A stretch of 34,322 bases of DNA from Candidatus Cellulosilyticum pullistercoris (GCA_018883705.1 JAHLFQ010000161.1:1-34322); one strand, 5' to 3'. Counted from the stretch's first letter, positions 10,101 through 18,131 are shown. Made by a program: numbers and translations. Notes: generated by a model not told the origin, from the sequence alone.

Positions 10101-12276
10101 GCTCTGGAATTTTAGAATCTGGATCTGAAGCTTCTGGATAGCTTCCTTCTTTACTTTCATAAAATCTTACATAGTCCACTTCCATCGCATGTTCCTTACC
10201 ACCTTCAAAAATAGATGAATCTACCTCTAAATTCGTTCCTACACCATCATACCAACCGCCTAATGCTAAATTGAGAATCACATGGAACTTTTTATCAAAA
10301 GGTGCTGGGAAAGCATATTTTTCACCTGTATCTGGATCTACTGTAAACCAGTTATCTTGAGTCTGATAAAGCTTACCATCTACATACCATCTGATTTCAC
10401 CTGGCTGCCACTCTATGCCGTAAGTATGGAAACCATCAATGCTCTCTCCTTCTGGGAAAACATAGTTACTGCCTGACTGAGAGTTATTCGGTGTCTTCTC
10501 TCCATAATGTAACGTTCCCCATACCTGATTAGGCACACTTCCTCTACTTTCCATAATGTCAATTTCTCCAGAACTAGGCCATCCTGTATACTCATCATCT
10601 TCTGGAAGCATCCAAATAGCAGGCCATAGAGACTTGCCTAATGGCAACTTTGCTCTGACTTCTATTTTCCCATATTTTTGAGCATATTTTCCTTTAGAAA
10701 CCATTCTAGCAGAAGTATACTCATGTGTTATACCATCAATCGTTACATCTTCTTTTTTACCAGTAATCGTAAGCACGCCATCAGCTACTGTTGCATTCTT
10801 TGCTTGATAAACTTGTTTTTCCTGATTGAGATTCAAGAAACCATTGTTATAATCCCATTTATTAGAATCTACTTGATTTCCATCAAACTCATCACTCCAA
10901 GCAAGCTGCCACTTCGTTTCATCCACATGATCTCCCGGTTTTTCTTCATTTGGCTTTTCTTCTTCTACCAGTTTGTCTTCGGATGGTGACTCATTTTCTT
11001 CTGGCTTATTAATATTAGGAATCTTATTGGTGTTGACATCAATATTAGATTGAATACCTGGTGCAGTCACTATATCATTAGGTTTGATTTCTGTTTTTAT
11101 ACCTGCTATATTTTCATTCAATCGTTTGATTTCACCCTGTCCTACTATGTTCATAGCTCCATCAGCTACAACTAATTGAATAACAGAGCCTTTTACCATT
11201 TCTATTTGAGCTGGTTTAGCATTTTTATCTTGGGTGGTGTTAGGTAGCGTCACTAATTTATCTGCACTTAAAGTGCTTCCTAATTTTAGTGTGACATTGG
11301 AAGGTACCATAATTTCTGAAAAAGTTCCTTCTAGGGTTACTGTTGAATGATTCTGCAAATGAGTAGATATTTTTTTGCCTGTATTAACAATCCTTACTGG
11401 TTTTGCAACTGCCACACTGATTGGATGATCTAGAGTAATATCCTTACAGTGAATAGAGTTTTCTCCTCCGCCTTCCACAAACACTGTCCCTTTTACAGTA
11501 ATATGATCTAGTGTTACATCTCCACGCCCTATACCTTCTGCTAAATATAAATTACCGGATACCGTCATATCCTGGAGGATAACATCTTTTGTATTGATTA
11601 CTAAATTCCCTTTAACATCCACTTTATAGGTTCCTGCTTCTTGTATAATCGTTGATGTTAAACGATCTATAACCATCATCATTTGTGCTCTCGTTAAATA
11701 TGCTTGAGGTGCAAAGCTCCCATCAGGCATTCCTAACATATAGCCATTTCCTACTAAAGCCTGAACTGATTCTATAGCCCAATCAGATATATCTCCTTGA
11801 TCTTTAAAAGTTTTAGCTTCTGCCTTTGTTAAACTATAAGCTCTAGAAAAAGCATAGGCTAATTCTTCACGGGTAACCGGTTGATCAGGTTTAAATCTTT
11901 CTCCTGTATCCTTCATAAGCCCTGCTGAACTGACATGCTCAATGGCAGAGGCATACCATTTACCTTCATTTACGTCTTCATAACTTTTTGCATATGTACT
12001 ATCTTCTAATTTAAATATGCGATCAATAACTGCTGCAAGCTCTGCTCTTGTTACTTGATTTTGAGGTCTAAAACTATAATCCTCATATCCTGATACAATT
12101 CCATTTTGACTCCATTTATAAATAGCTTCACTATACCAAGCATTTTCTTTTACATCATTAAATATTTTTTCTGTGGTTATAGGTGCCGCAATACCAGTTG
12201 CTTGAATCTGAGATAACATCATCGCAGTTACCAACAAGCTAGTTAATCTTCTCTTACTACTACCCATCTTTCTCAT
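7192..12276 (-). CDS. Cell-surface SLH-GH16 beta-glucanase with six CBM4_9-like modules (last one incomplete)
   Basis: 1694 residues; start after AAGGGGGATATT. Order: signal peptide (1-31); three SLH domains (about 36-80, 96-143, 154-208) for binding the secondary cell-wall polymer; a repetitive Val/Thr/Gly segment (215-400) of beta-solenoid appearance; a Glu/Lys/Pro linker (420-453); a GH16 domain (about 455-707) with nucleophile Glu571 and acid/base Glu576 in GEIDIMESRG. Six related modules follow at about 735-900, 913-1066, 1076-1218, 1228-1376, 1397-1547 and 1572-1694. Each opens with a LKNGxF-like motif and closes with a TIxLDDV-like strand. The EIDIMES form with a beta-bulge Met suggests a laminarinase (endo-beta-1,3 or 1,3-1,4) rather than a lichenase. 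The sixth module stops at FKIFMGAGI, about 25 residues short. The gene follows the lichenase and miniprotein genes in the same unit. Confidence 0.93.
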   Translation of the reverse strand: MRKMGSSKRRLTSLLVTAMMLSQIQATGIAAPITTEKIFNDVKENAWYSEAIYKWSQNGIVSGYEDYSFRPQNQVTRAELAAVIDRIFKLEDSTYAKSYEDVNEGKWYASAIEHVSSAGLMKDTGERFKPDQPVTREELAYAFSRAYSLTKAEAKTFKDQGDISDWAIESVQALVGNGYMLGMPDGSFAPQAYLTRAQMMMVIDRLTSTIIQEAGTYKVDVKGNLVINTKDVILQDMTVSGNLYLAEGIGRGDVTLDHITVKGTVFVEGGGENSIHCKDITLDHPISVAVAKPVRIVNTGKKISTHLQNHSTVTLEGTFSEIMVPSNVTLKLGSTLSADKLVTLPNTTQDKNAKPAQIEMVKGSVIQLVVADGAMNIVGQGEIKRLNENIAGIKTEIKPNDIVTAPGIQSNIDVNTNKIPNINKPEENESPSEDKLVEEEKPNEEKPGDHVDETKWQLAWSDEFDGNQVDSNKWDYNNGFLNLNQEKQVYQAKNATVADGVLTITGKKEDVTIDGITHEYTSARMVSKGKYAQKYGKIEVRAKLPLGKSLWPAIWMLPEDDEYTGWPSSGEIDIMESRGSVPNQVWGTLHYGEKTPNNSQSGSNYVFPEGESIDGFHTYGIEWQPGEIRWYVDGKLYQTQDNWFTVDPDTGEKYAFPAPFDKKFHVILNLALGGWYDGVGTNLEVDSSIFEGGKEHAMEVDYVRFYESKEGSYPEASDPDSKIPELPQDARKPLEDGNLIYDNTYSDYGIQDNKEGDLNFGEGWNLLYKDNFGGKAEAAIELLKDVPFARIKVQDKGNQDYSIQMIEQTTLGRGRTYKLSFDAKAEDDRTIQFKVGGGESRGYAVYSDTYIENISTEIQHIEKTFVMKSSTDTAARLEFNVGLDSNDVWIGNVKLEEVESEPVIEDFNGPKNPLKNGSLIYNGAFDKGKLDRLTYWNLDTQNGGAVTMHVPEATRDLHIQVDAGGRDLSDITLDQRGLKLGENANYTMTFTGKAEKPQSMNVKLLGEDGKTIYAEQRVDLTTTKEKYEFVLQGKGTSTNKGRLVFEMGGVDQSTIILDDVSVVETRQDFSGVNIFPLKNGDFSEDGANWNGLFVEGGVGEVTFEDEAKFFISDIGANPWSVMLSQNDVPFSAGVKYVISFEASSEIPRDMVVKTEQEGTWRAFFEKTVNLTPEKQKYSFEYTMPADGDLDLGLKFLIGKTVDAPIETHTVTIDNIVCEVKDGVLLKSQLKNGQFNDGTNNWSTYVASDQGAEADISVLDEALQMAIKELGSNPWEIQLSQRGIKLEKGKTYEVGFKAQSEAATKLKVSVGHEAADYSYTNYLSNDQFFDITEAEQQHVFRFTMNEATDEDAKLALEAGKQDGAVPTTITLDDIYVTDVPGEEKEESGEDVPTEISNLLQNGNFEDKEDFGWNQYAVKPGEATFTRNDGLQVDIENSGDEAWQITLEQDGLSLKQGKTYVIKFNANVTTASSLRIALQDSSSQEYIGENAQIIHLQQGHNTYEHKFTVTPEVVSDLILKFQMGYDEWTNAYHSGKNQITINDVMLYEEPVKESTEIVVTLDDLVLVEKGTDTNLLKDGDFNAQGAWLIGGGANFKFESTTGAQITITNEGKDPWDVIMYQPNTTLEQGKRYVLSFKGKADRDKKIQMRTSNKSYADYFVKAFDLTTEVQEFNYEFTTNLETSSELEFKIFMGAGI

Positions 12277-12320
12277 AATATCCCCCTTATTGAATATAAA
12301 ATGATATATATATCTTCTGA

Positions 12321-12440
12321 TTAATAAAATATCAAGATTCCTATGCAGATTAAAATACTAATCATCAATATAATAGCTACCCCAATACCTACCTTTTGCT
12401 TGATACTTAAAACACTTCTTATCTCATGATGTCCTTTCAT
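12321..12440 (-). CDS. 39-residue single-helix membrane miniprotein of unknown function
   Basis: A short frame on the minus strand begins MKGHHEIRSVLSIKQKVG and ends with an all-hydrophobic stretch, VAIILMISILICIGILIF. This gives a basic N-terminal tail and one membrane helix; there is no lipobox. An excellent ribosome binding site (GGGGAG, 7 bases before the ATG) supports translation. It lies 13 bases after the lichenase stop and 44 bases before the SLH-GH16 start, all on one strand without a terminator between, so the three genes are very likely one transcript. I do not recognise a family. Possible roles (inference only) are a small membrane partner of secretion or anchoring of the two GH16 enzymes, or a leader peptide affecting the next gene. 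Confidence 0.6.
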   Translation of the reverse strand: MKGHHEIRSVLSIKQKVGIGVAIILMISILICIGILIFY

Positions 12441-12453
12441 ACATGTTCTCCCC

Positions 12454-13227
12454 TTACTTCTGGTCATAAGCTGTTACTCTCATCCAGTCATACTCTGCGA
12501 TAAGTGGCACTGTACCGTCAAAACGACCTAACCAACTGTCTACACCTATACCTGGCCAAGTATTCATCATGACTTTTCCAGGAGTTTTAGGAATATTTTC
12601 TGTGACTTTATAAACTTCTACCCCATCTACATACCATGTAATGGAATCCTTTAACCATTCAAAACCATATTCATGAAATTCTTGCGCTGCATCAAACCCT
12701 AAATCATATATGTATTCGTGTTGTCCAACCCCATCTGTAAAATAATTAAATTGTACCTTGGTTGTGTCTTTACCTAAAAACTCAATATCGATTTCATCCC
12801 AAGGATTTTGATCACTGGGTCCTGTATAAGTAAAGAATGAAGAAACGACCCCTTCATTTTTAATAGGCTTCATACGTACCTCATACATTCCATAATGATA
12901 CATTTGCCTACTTCTATATTCTGCCCCAGACCATGGTGGCTTTGCCTCACCCTCTTCTTTATCAATCTTTAGTTGCATCTTGCTATCTTCAAAAGTTATG
13001 TTGTTTCCTCTCCACGTACAATTAAACATACTTCCATTTGAATAACCATCTGCTTTTTGCATCCACTCATTTTCTGCTTGTTCAAATTCTAATTCTAGTT
13101 TTATTTTACCTTTCAAATCTCTCATCCCTTTTTGTATAATTTGCTCTTCCACATGATTTTTATTTTCATTATTACATCCACAAAGTACTAATCCAACACT
13201 TAATGCCATGAGTAGGCTTTTTTTCAT
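12454..13227 (-). CDS. GH16 lichenase-type beta-1,3-1,4-glucanase, lipoprotein
   Basis: 257 residues beginning MKKSLLMALSVGLVLCGC, a lipoprotein signal with a slightly unusual lipobox (L-C-G-C). The rest is one GH16 jelly-roll domain. The catalytic motif WDEIDIEFLGKD supplies nucleophile Glu145 and acid/base Glu149. The following VQFNYFTDG segment matches bacterial lichenases of the Bacillus BglS type. These cut beta-1,4 links next to beta-1,3 links in cereal and lichen mixed-linkage glucan. The protein is expected on the outer membrane face, generating oligosaccharides for the nearby importer. The start follows GGAG. A promoter with the shared 20-bp upstream motif lies 38-84 bases before it, and it is first in a unit with the miniprotein and the SLH-GH16 gene. 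Xyloglucan or other GH16 activities are less likely given the motif. Confidence 0.92.
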   Translation of the reverse strand: MKKSLLMALSVGLVLCGCNNENKNHVEEQIIQKGMRDLKGKIKLELEFEQAENEWMQKADGYSNGSMFNCTWRGNNITFEDSKMQLKIDKEEGEAKPPWSGAEYRSRQMYHYGMYEVRMKPIKNEGVVSSFFTYTGPSDQNPWDEIDIEFLGKDTTKVQFNYFTDGVGQHEYIYDLGFDAAQEFHEYGFEWLKDSITWYVDGVEVYKVTENIPKTPGKVMMNTWPGIGVDSWLGRFDGTVPLIAEYDWMRVTAYDQK

Positions 13228-13265
13228 ATTGGTTTACTCCTTTCATCAGATTACTATTACTTTCT

Positions 13266-13311
13266 AGTATAAAGGCTTTTACACTGAGTCGAAACTTGAT
13301 AAAGTTACGAT
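13266..13311 (-). promoter_or_regulatory. Promoter of the lichenase unit with 20-bp upstream motif
   Basis: Minus-strand TATACT (13266-13271) has no proper -35 box. In its place, at 13292-13311, lies ATCGTAACTTTATCAAGTTT. The same sequence with five transitions (C/T or A/G) occurs before the ABC importer gene at almost the same distance to the -10 box (40 versus 39 bp). This layout suggests an activator site overlapping the -35 region. The YesN-like response regulator encoded in the locus is the best candidate. Confidence 0.55.
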
Positions 13312-13345
13312 TAAACTAGGTAAAATTATGAACCCTTATGAAATT

Positions 13346-13388
13346 AAAAAAGAGCCTATTTACTAGTTGCTTCCTAGTAAATAGGCTC
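13346..13388 (-). terminator. Terminator after the second binding-protein gene
   Basis: A 15-bp perfect stem (13352-13366 with 13374-13388), 7-base loop, then six T on the minus strand. It begins within a few bases of the binding-protein stop codon, so that gene is monocistronic. Confidence 0.92.
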
Positions 13389-13391
13389 CTT

Positions 13392-14678
13392 CTAACGAGC
13401 TACATTTTCAATGAATTGGTCTGAATCTATTTGACCGCTTACAAGCTGTGATAAAGTTTCATAATATATGCTAGAAAAATTTTCATCAAATACTTGATCA
13501 TATGCAGGATGCATTGTCTTATCTTTTGCAATTTGTGCGCACTGATAGAGTGTTGGAAATACTTTTGGATTAACCTTTTGATTTTCATAGGCAGGTAACC
13601 CTATTCCATATTTTTCTATAGCTTTTGTTGAAACTTCTTTTACGATTTCAAAGTAAGCTTCTTGTAAGGACTCATCCTGGGTAATTTGACTTTGTTTATT
13701 AATGACTAAAGTATCTGCATAACCTCCTACTCCTACCGCTTGGGGGATCTCCGGAAAAGATATAATATCTATTTTACCTTTTACTTTAGAATCTGCTCCC
13801 TCTACATTAGCAGCCACCCAACTTCCAGATAATATCATGGCTGCTTTTCCTTGAGAAAAGTCATAGGAAGCATCATAGGAATCATTTTCCAAATAATTTT
13901 TTCCCCATGGTTTAGCTTGTATCAATGCTTCTAACTTCTGAGCAGCATGATAAAACTGTTCTGTTTTGAATAACTGAGGATTTGTTGCTGCTTCATATAC
14001 ACCTTCAATAGTCCCTTCAGTTAATACTAAATTCATATAGTATAAGGAGGTGAGCCATATTTCTTTTGAGCCACTACTCATAGGCGTAATTCCTTTAGCT
14101 TTTAACTGCTCTATAGTTGTTAGTAGTTCTTCGTAAGTATTTGGATATTGTAACTGGGCCTTCTCAAATAATTCTCTATTACAAAATAAAGCTGTGCACC
14201 ACCCATAAACAGGCATCCCATATATTTGTCCATTATAGGTTACGCCATCCATAGCCCCTTGTAGAGGCTTCTCACCGTCATAATATTTCTCCATTGCCTC
14301 ACTGATATCCCATACTAAATCTAAATCTACAAATTTTTTAAGTTTTTCATATCCCCAGAAAAAAAACACATCTGGAAGCTCATTGGTAATAACTGCATTT
14401 TCAATACTTGATTGATAAACCTCATTTTTAAAGGTAGTCACTTCAATCTTAATATCTGTACGTTTACTTTCATAGGTTCTAGCTACTTCATTAAGAATAT
14501 CTTCAATTCCCCCATGAATTGTCCATATCTTAATTGTTTTTACTGGCACCTCTTTATTTCTAGTACTCTTAGTATTTCTAATATCTGAATAAATGACACA
14601 TAGTAATATTCCTAAAATAGATGTTAAACATATGATAATGCCTACAATCACTCTATTTATGAATCTATCATCCCCCAT
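13392..14678 (-). CDS. Extracellular sugar-binding protein (family 1 type) with uncleaved membrane anchor
   Basis: 428 residues; start after AAGGGGAG. The N-terminus (about 9-30, VIVGIIICLTSILGILLCVIY) is a membrane helix. Its only Cys near the end lies in ILLC, lacking the small residue that a lipobox needs, so the protein is probably held by an uncleaved helix rather than by lipid. The remainder is a two-lobed solute-binding fold (IKIWTIHGG..., LPDVFFFWGYEKL, GKAAMILSGSWVAAN), as in the MalE/UgpB group. It lies just downstream of the importer permeases but has its own extended -10 promoter and is flanked by terminators on both sides. It may feed the same permeases, or act as a sugar sensor for the membrane kinase; neither can be decided here. 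It is diverged from the binding protein at 16699-18096. Confidence 0.85.
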   Translation of the reverse strand: MGDDRFINRVIVGIIICLTSILGILLCVIYSDIRNTKSTRNKEVPVKTIKIWTIHGGIEDILNEVARTYESKRTDIKIEVTTFKNEVYQSSIENAVITNELPDVFFFWGYEKLKKFVDLDLVWDISEAMEKYYDGEKPLQGAMDGVTYNGQIYGMPVYGWCTALFCNRELFEKAQLQYPNTYEELLTTIEQLKAKGITPMSSGSKEIWLTSLYYMNLVLTEGTIEGVYEAATNPQLFKTEQFYHAAQKLEALIQAKPWGKNYLENDSYDASYDFSQGKAAMILSGSWVAANVEGADSKVKGKIDIISFPEIPQAVGVGGYADTLVINKQSQITQDESLQEAYFEIVKEVSTKAIEKYGIGLPAYENQKVNPKVFPTLYQCAQIAKDKTMHPAYDQVFDENFSSIYYETLSQLVSGQIDSDQFIENVAR

Positions 14679-14724
14679 ATTAATCTCCCCTTTAGACCAA
14701 AATCAGATCATTTCCCTAGCCTAA

Positions 14725-14733
14725 ATTATAACA
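14725..14733 (-). promoter_or_regulatory. Extended -10 promoter of the second binding-protein gene
   Basis: TGTTATAAT on the minus strand, 46 bases before the ATG and just past the upstream terminator. The TG dinucleotide can compensate for the absent -35 box. Confidence 0.5.
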
Positions 14734-14734
14734 T

Positions 14735-14766
14735 AAAAAACAACCCTGTTCTAGAACAAGGTTGTT
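14735..14766 (-). terminator. Terminator of the ABC importer operon
   Basis: A 26-base inverted repeat (14740-14765, one G-U pair in the RNA) is followed by a T run on the minus strand. It lies 16 bases after the second permease stop and separates the importer from the second binding protein. Confidence 0.88.
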
Positions 14767-14781
14767 TATTTTCTCATTTTT

Positions 14782-15648
14782 CTATGCTTTTACTGCACCA
14801 GCAGTCATACCTCTTATAAATTGTTTTTGTAAACCAAAGAAGATAATAAGTGGTGGTAACGTTGTTACACATCCTGCTGCCATCAATAGATCATATCTAT
14901 TTTGATAGTTTCCTACATATAATCTGATTCCTACTGGAATAGTCGCTACATCTGAAGAAGTAGTCAGTACCCACGCAAACAACAATTCATCCCATGCCAT
15001 AAGGAAAATATAAATTCCTGTAGCAATTAATCCAATCCTAGCGATTGGTAATATAATTCTTATAAATGCTCCAAGTTTACTACATCCATCAATAATAGCC
15101 GCTTCTTCTAGTTCTGTTGGAATACTTGCAAAGAACCCACGTAAAATCCAAATACTAAAAGGAATAAAGAATGCAGAATACACTAAAATTAAAGCACCAT
15201 AGGTATTAATAATTTTAATACCTAACATATCTTGAATTTTAATAAATACTAAATAAAGAGGTAATAAGAACATAATTCCAGGTACCATCTGAGTTGCCAG
15301 TACAGCAGCTCCAAATATATTAGAACCTGGGAATTTAAATCTAGCTGTTGCATATCCTGCAAAGGTTGCTAAAGCTAGAGCTATAGCTGTTGTTGCACTA
15401 CATACAATAATACTATTCTTGAAATATTTAAAGAAATCTACATTCTTCCACATTTCACTATAATTACTAAAGTGACTTGGTGTCCCTAATTTACCTGTTG
15501 CAATATCTCCTTGTGTCATTAATGAAGTAATTGCCATCCATACAATAGGAAATAAAGCTAGTAAAACAAATATCCAAACAACTACTGTTGCTAGAGTGTT
15601 CATTATATCTTTTCTTCGTTTTATTTGAGATAATTTTTGTGTTTTCAT
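14782..15648 (-). CDS. Sugar ABC transporter permease, MalG/AraQ type
   Basis: 288 residues with about six membrane helices, the first at roughly 17-37. The cytoplasmic EAA loop reads ELEEAAIIDGCSKLGAFIRI, the contact point for the ATPase. Proteins of this family pair with a MalF-type permease to move oligosaccharides inward. Its ATG overlaps the previous gene's TAA by one base (TAATG), so translation is coupled. The C-terminal RGMTAGAVKA is typical for CUT1 transporters. A strong terminator follows. No ATPase gene is present in the window, so a shared MsmX-like ATPase elsewhere in the genome is inferred. Confidence 0.94.
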   Translation of the reverse strand: MKTQKLSQIKRRKDIMNTLATVVVWIFVLLALFPIVWMAITSLMTQGDIATGKLGTPSHFSNYSEMWKNVDFFKYFKNSIIVCSATTAIALALATFAGYATARFKFPGSNIFGAAVLATQMVPGIMFLLPLYLVFIKIQDMLGIKIINTYGALILVYSAFFIPFSIWILRGFFASIPTELEEAAIIDGCSKLGAFIRIILPIARIGLIATGIYIFLMAWDELLFAWVLTTSSDVATIPVGIRLYVGNYQNRYDLLMAAGCVTTLPPLIIFFGLQKQFIRGMTAGAVKA

Positions 15649-16622
15649 TAGTCATTCACCACCAAATCATTTTGGAATATTTTATACCATACGCCCACTA
15701 ATGAGAGGACACAAATCATAACAATAACTGTCGCTGCTGCACCAGCACCAAATTGCCAAATTTGGAAGGAGTTACGATTAATATTAGTCATCAATAAATC
15801 TCCATACTTACCTGGGAATCCTGCACCATGTCCAAACATCATTGCTACAATATTAAACGAATAAATATAGTTGATAATACCATTAAGAATTTGTATAGAT
15901 AAAACAGATCTTAATAGTGGCAAGGTAATATTTCTAAATTGTTGCCATGCATTGGCACCATCTATTTCAGCTGCTTCGTAATAATCAACTGGTATTTGCT
16001 GAAGACCTGCTAAAAGCATCAGCATAACAAATGGAACAGTTCTCCATATAGTTGGAATCATAATAGCAATAAGAACTTTAGGTCCTGTTAGCCAGTAAGT
16101 TTTTTCCGGCATGATATGTAAAACATCTACAATAATTCTATTGATAACGCCATCTTGTTGCCACATAAAGCCCCATAATAAACCAACTACAAAAGATGGT
16201 ACAACCCAAGGAGTCATTAATAACGTTCTAGCAAGCCCTTGGAATCTAAATTTTCTGTTTAAGAGTATTGCTAATAATAGTCCAATGGAAATGACTAAAA
16301 TACTACATGAAACTGAAAAAATAGCGGTATTTCTAAAGGCATCAAGAAATCCTGAACGCATCGTACTATTAGGATCTAAGAGCACTTCTTTATAGTTGTC
16401 AAATCCTATAAAAGGTGCTTTTAAAAATTGATTGAGTGTGAATTGGTTTAATTTTAGAAATGACATACAAATTCCCGATACGATAGGAATTACATGTATA
16501 ATGAGCATGGCTACTAGCGCTGGTGCAATCAGACCATATGCTAGTTTATTTTTTTTGATTTGATACATTAACCCTTTCTTAGGTGTTTTATTGGTATGAG
16601 AAACTTTTTGAACTTTAGTCAT
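15648..16622 (-). CDS. Sugar ABC transporter permease, MalF/UgpA type
   Basis: 324 residues from the preferred ATG at 16622, which has AGGAGGAGA directly upstream; an in-frame ATG at 16640 would place that ribosome site inside the gene. There is a cytoplasmic N-terminal tail of about 25 residues, then six or so membrane helices. The EAA loop is YYEAAEIDGANAWQQFRNI. It is the first permease of the CUT1 importer and lies between the binding protein and the second permease. A strong intergenic hairpin precedes it and may lower its expression relative to the binding protein. Confidence 0.94.
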   Translation of the reverse strand: MTKVQKVSHTNKTPKKGLMYQIKKNKLAYGLIAPALVAMLIIHVIPIVSGICMSFLKLNQFTLNQFLKAPFIGFDNYKEVLLDPNSTMRSGFLDAFRNTAIFSVSCSILVISIGLLLAILLNRKFRFQGLARTLLMTPWVVPSFVVGLLWGFMWQQDGVINRIIVDVLHIMPEKTYWLTGPKVLIAIMIPTIWRTVPFVMLMLLAGLQQIPVDYYEAAEIDGANAWQQFRNITLPLLRSVLSIQILNGIINYIYSFNIVAMMFGHGAGFPGKYGDLLMTNINRNSFQIWQFGAGAAATVIVMICVLSLVGVWYKIFQNDLVVND

Positions 16623-16642
16623 ATCTTCTCCTCCTGTCATAG

Positions 16643-16679
16643 TATATCTGCTCTATAATTAGTTCATAGAGCAGATATA
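16643..16679 (-). other. Intercistronic hairpin between binding protein and permease
   Basis: A perfect 14-bp stem (16643-16656 with 16666-16679) and 9-base loop lie between the binding-protein stop and the permease ribosome site. There is no T run, so it is probably not a terminator. Similar hairpins after malE-like genes protect the upstream message from 3' exonuclease and make binding protein more abundant than permease. Confidence 0.7.
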
Positions 16680-16698
16680 TACAATGCCATTATGTTAT

Positions 16699-18096
16699 CT
16701 ATTGTTGACTATAGATTGTTGTACATTCACTAGCTGTTTGATCTAAGAATTCTTGAGTTTTAGCTGGATCATATGGACCAAATACACCCATAATATTATC
16801 CCATACATTACTTAATCCTTTTTGAAGAAGTGTTTCTGATGGACCCCATCCTGCTACAGAAGGATATGCTTTACCATATTGTAATTGTTCTTTGAAAGCT
16901 ACGCGCATTTCTTCGCGTGTTACGAATTCTGTTTCGAAAGCTGCTTTAACAGCTGGTAAGTTTCCACATTTTTCTTGATATGCTATTTGAGCATCTGGAG
17001 TCATTAAATACTCAAGTACTCTATAAGCTGCTTCTTTGTTTTTAGAATTTTTAAATACTGAAAGACCACTACCACCAAAGAATGCATATCTACCTTCAGG
17101 TCCTTCAGGAATTGGAGCTGTGCCAACTTTTTCAGCAAGTTCTGGTTGTTCTTTTCTTAAAGTTGCAATTTCATAAGCTCCTGAGAACATAGATGCAAAT
17201 TCACCTGCATTAAATAATGCTTCAATTTCTGATGAGTTTTTCTCTAAAGCAGGCATACTCATAAGACCTTCTGTTGCAAGTTCTGTGTAGAATTTAACAC
17301 CTTTGAATGCTTCGTCAGAGTTAATTACAGATGTTTTATTATCTTCTGCAATAAAGTCACCACCTGCACCCCAGATCCATGGTGCATAGTTATGAATAAC
17401 GTTCCAGTCATTTTTACCTGGCATACCTAAAGCAGGTACTTTAACACCATCAATTTCTACATCTTTCATCTTAGTAAGAGCTGCTTTGAAGCTGTCCCAT
17501 GTTTCAAAGTCTTTTGTTGGATCAACACCGGCTGCTTCACAAATATCTTTTCTGTAGAATAATGCTCTTGTATCAATAAACCATGGTGCTGCGTATCTTT
17601 CTTCACCTGCACCAAGAATTTGAGTAGTTGGAAGGGTAGCATCTACGAAAGCTGCTTCTCCACCAAATCTTTCATATACAGGTGTTAAGTCTTCTAAAGC
17701 ACCCATGGCTGCAATAGCTGCAATTTGTGTGGTTCCAAGCTGAGTAATATCTGGTCCCTCTCCACTGGTTGCTGCTGTTGTTAGTTTTGTCCAAGCTGAT
17801 CCCCAGTCTAATACAGTTGGCTGTACCTCTATATCTGGATTCGCTTCTAAAAATGGCTCTAACATAGTCATAAAGTCAGCTTCTGCCTCACCACTGTTTG
17901 GCATAATCCACATGGTAACAACTGTTTTATCTCCTGAAGTTGTATCTTTAGCTGCATCCGGACTAGCTGATACAGTTGTTCCAGTTTCTCCTTTACTAGA
18001 TGTTGTAGTGGTTTCTGTACTACCACTTCCACATCCTACTACAGAAGTAGCTGCTAATGTTGTTGCTAAAAGACTAAGTATTAATTTTTTCTTCAT
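16699..18096 (-). CDS. Sugar ABC transporter substrate-binding lipoprotein
   Basis: 465 residues from the ATG at 18096 (AGGGTGAG in front; a GTG nine bases upstream is less likely). The lipoprotein signal MKKKLILSLLATTLA ends in lipobox SVVGC. A Ser/Thr-rich linker to about residue 50 precedes a bilobal family 1 binding fold (VVTMWIMPNSGEAEADF..., FFGGSGLSVFKNS). Members bind oligosaccharides; the surrounding glucanases suggest beta-gluco-oligosaccharides. It is the first gene of the importer operon, preceded by the kinase gene, and has its own promoter bearing the 20-bp motif also found before the lichenase gene. It is therefore likely induced by the adjacent two-component system. Confidence 0.94.
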   Translation of the reverse strand: MKKKLILSLLATTLAATSVVGCGSGSTETTTTSSKGETGTTVSASPDAAKDTTSGDKTVVTMWIMPNSGEAEADFMTMLEPFLEANPDIEVQPTVLDWGSAWTKLTTAATSGEGPDITQLGTTQIAAIAAMGALEDLTPVYERFGGEAAFVDATLPTTQILGAGEERYAAPWFIDTRALFYRKDICEAAGVDPTKDFETWDSFKAALTKMKDVEIDGVKVPALGMPGKNDWNVIHNYAPWIWGAGGDFIAEDNKTSVINSDEAFKGVKFYTELATEGLMSMPALEKNSSEIEALFNAGEFASMFSGAYEIATLRKEQPELAEKVGTAPIPEGPEGRYAFFGGSGLSVFKNSKNKEAAYRVLEYLMTPDAQIAYQEKCGNLPAVKAAFETEFVTREEMRVAFKEQLQYGKAYPSVAGWGPSETLLQKGLSNVWDNIMGVFGPYDPAKTQEFLDQTASECTTIYSQQ

Positions 18097-18131
18097 ATAT
18101 CTCACCCTTTTGTTATGTATTTGATAATATA

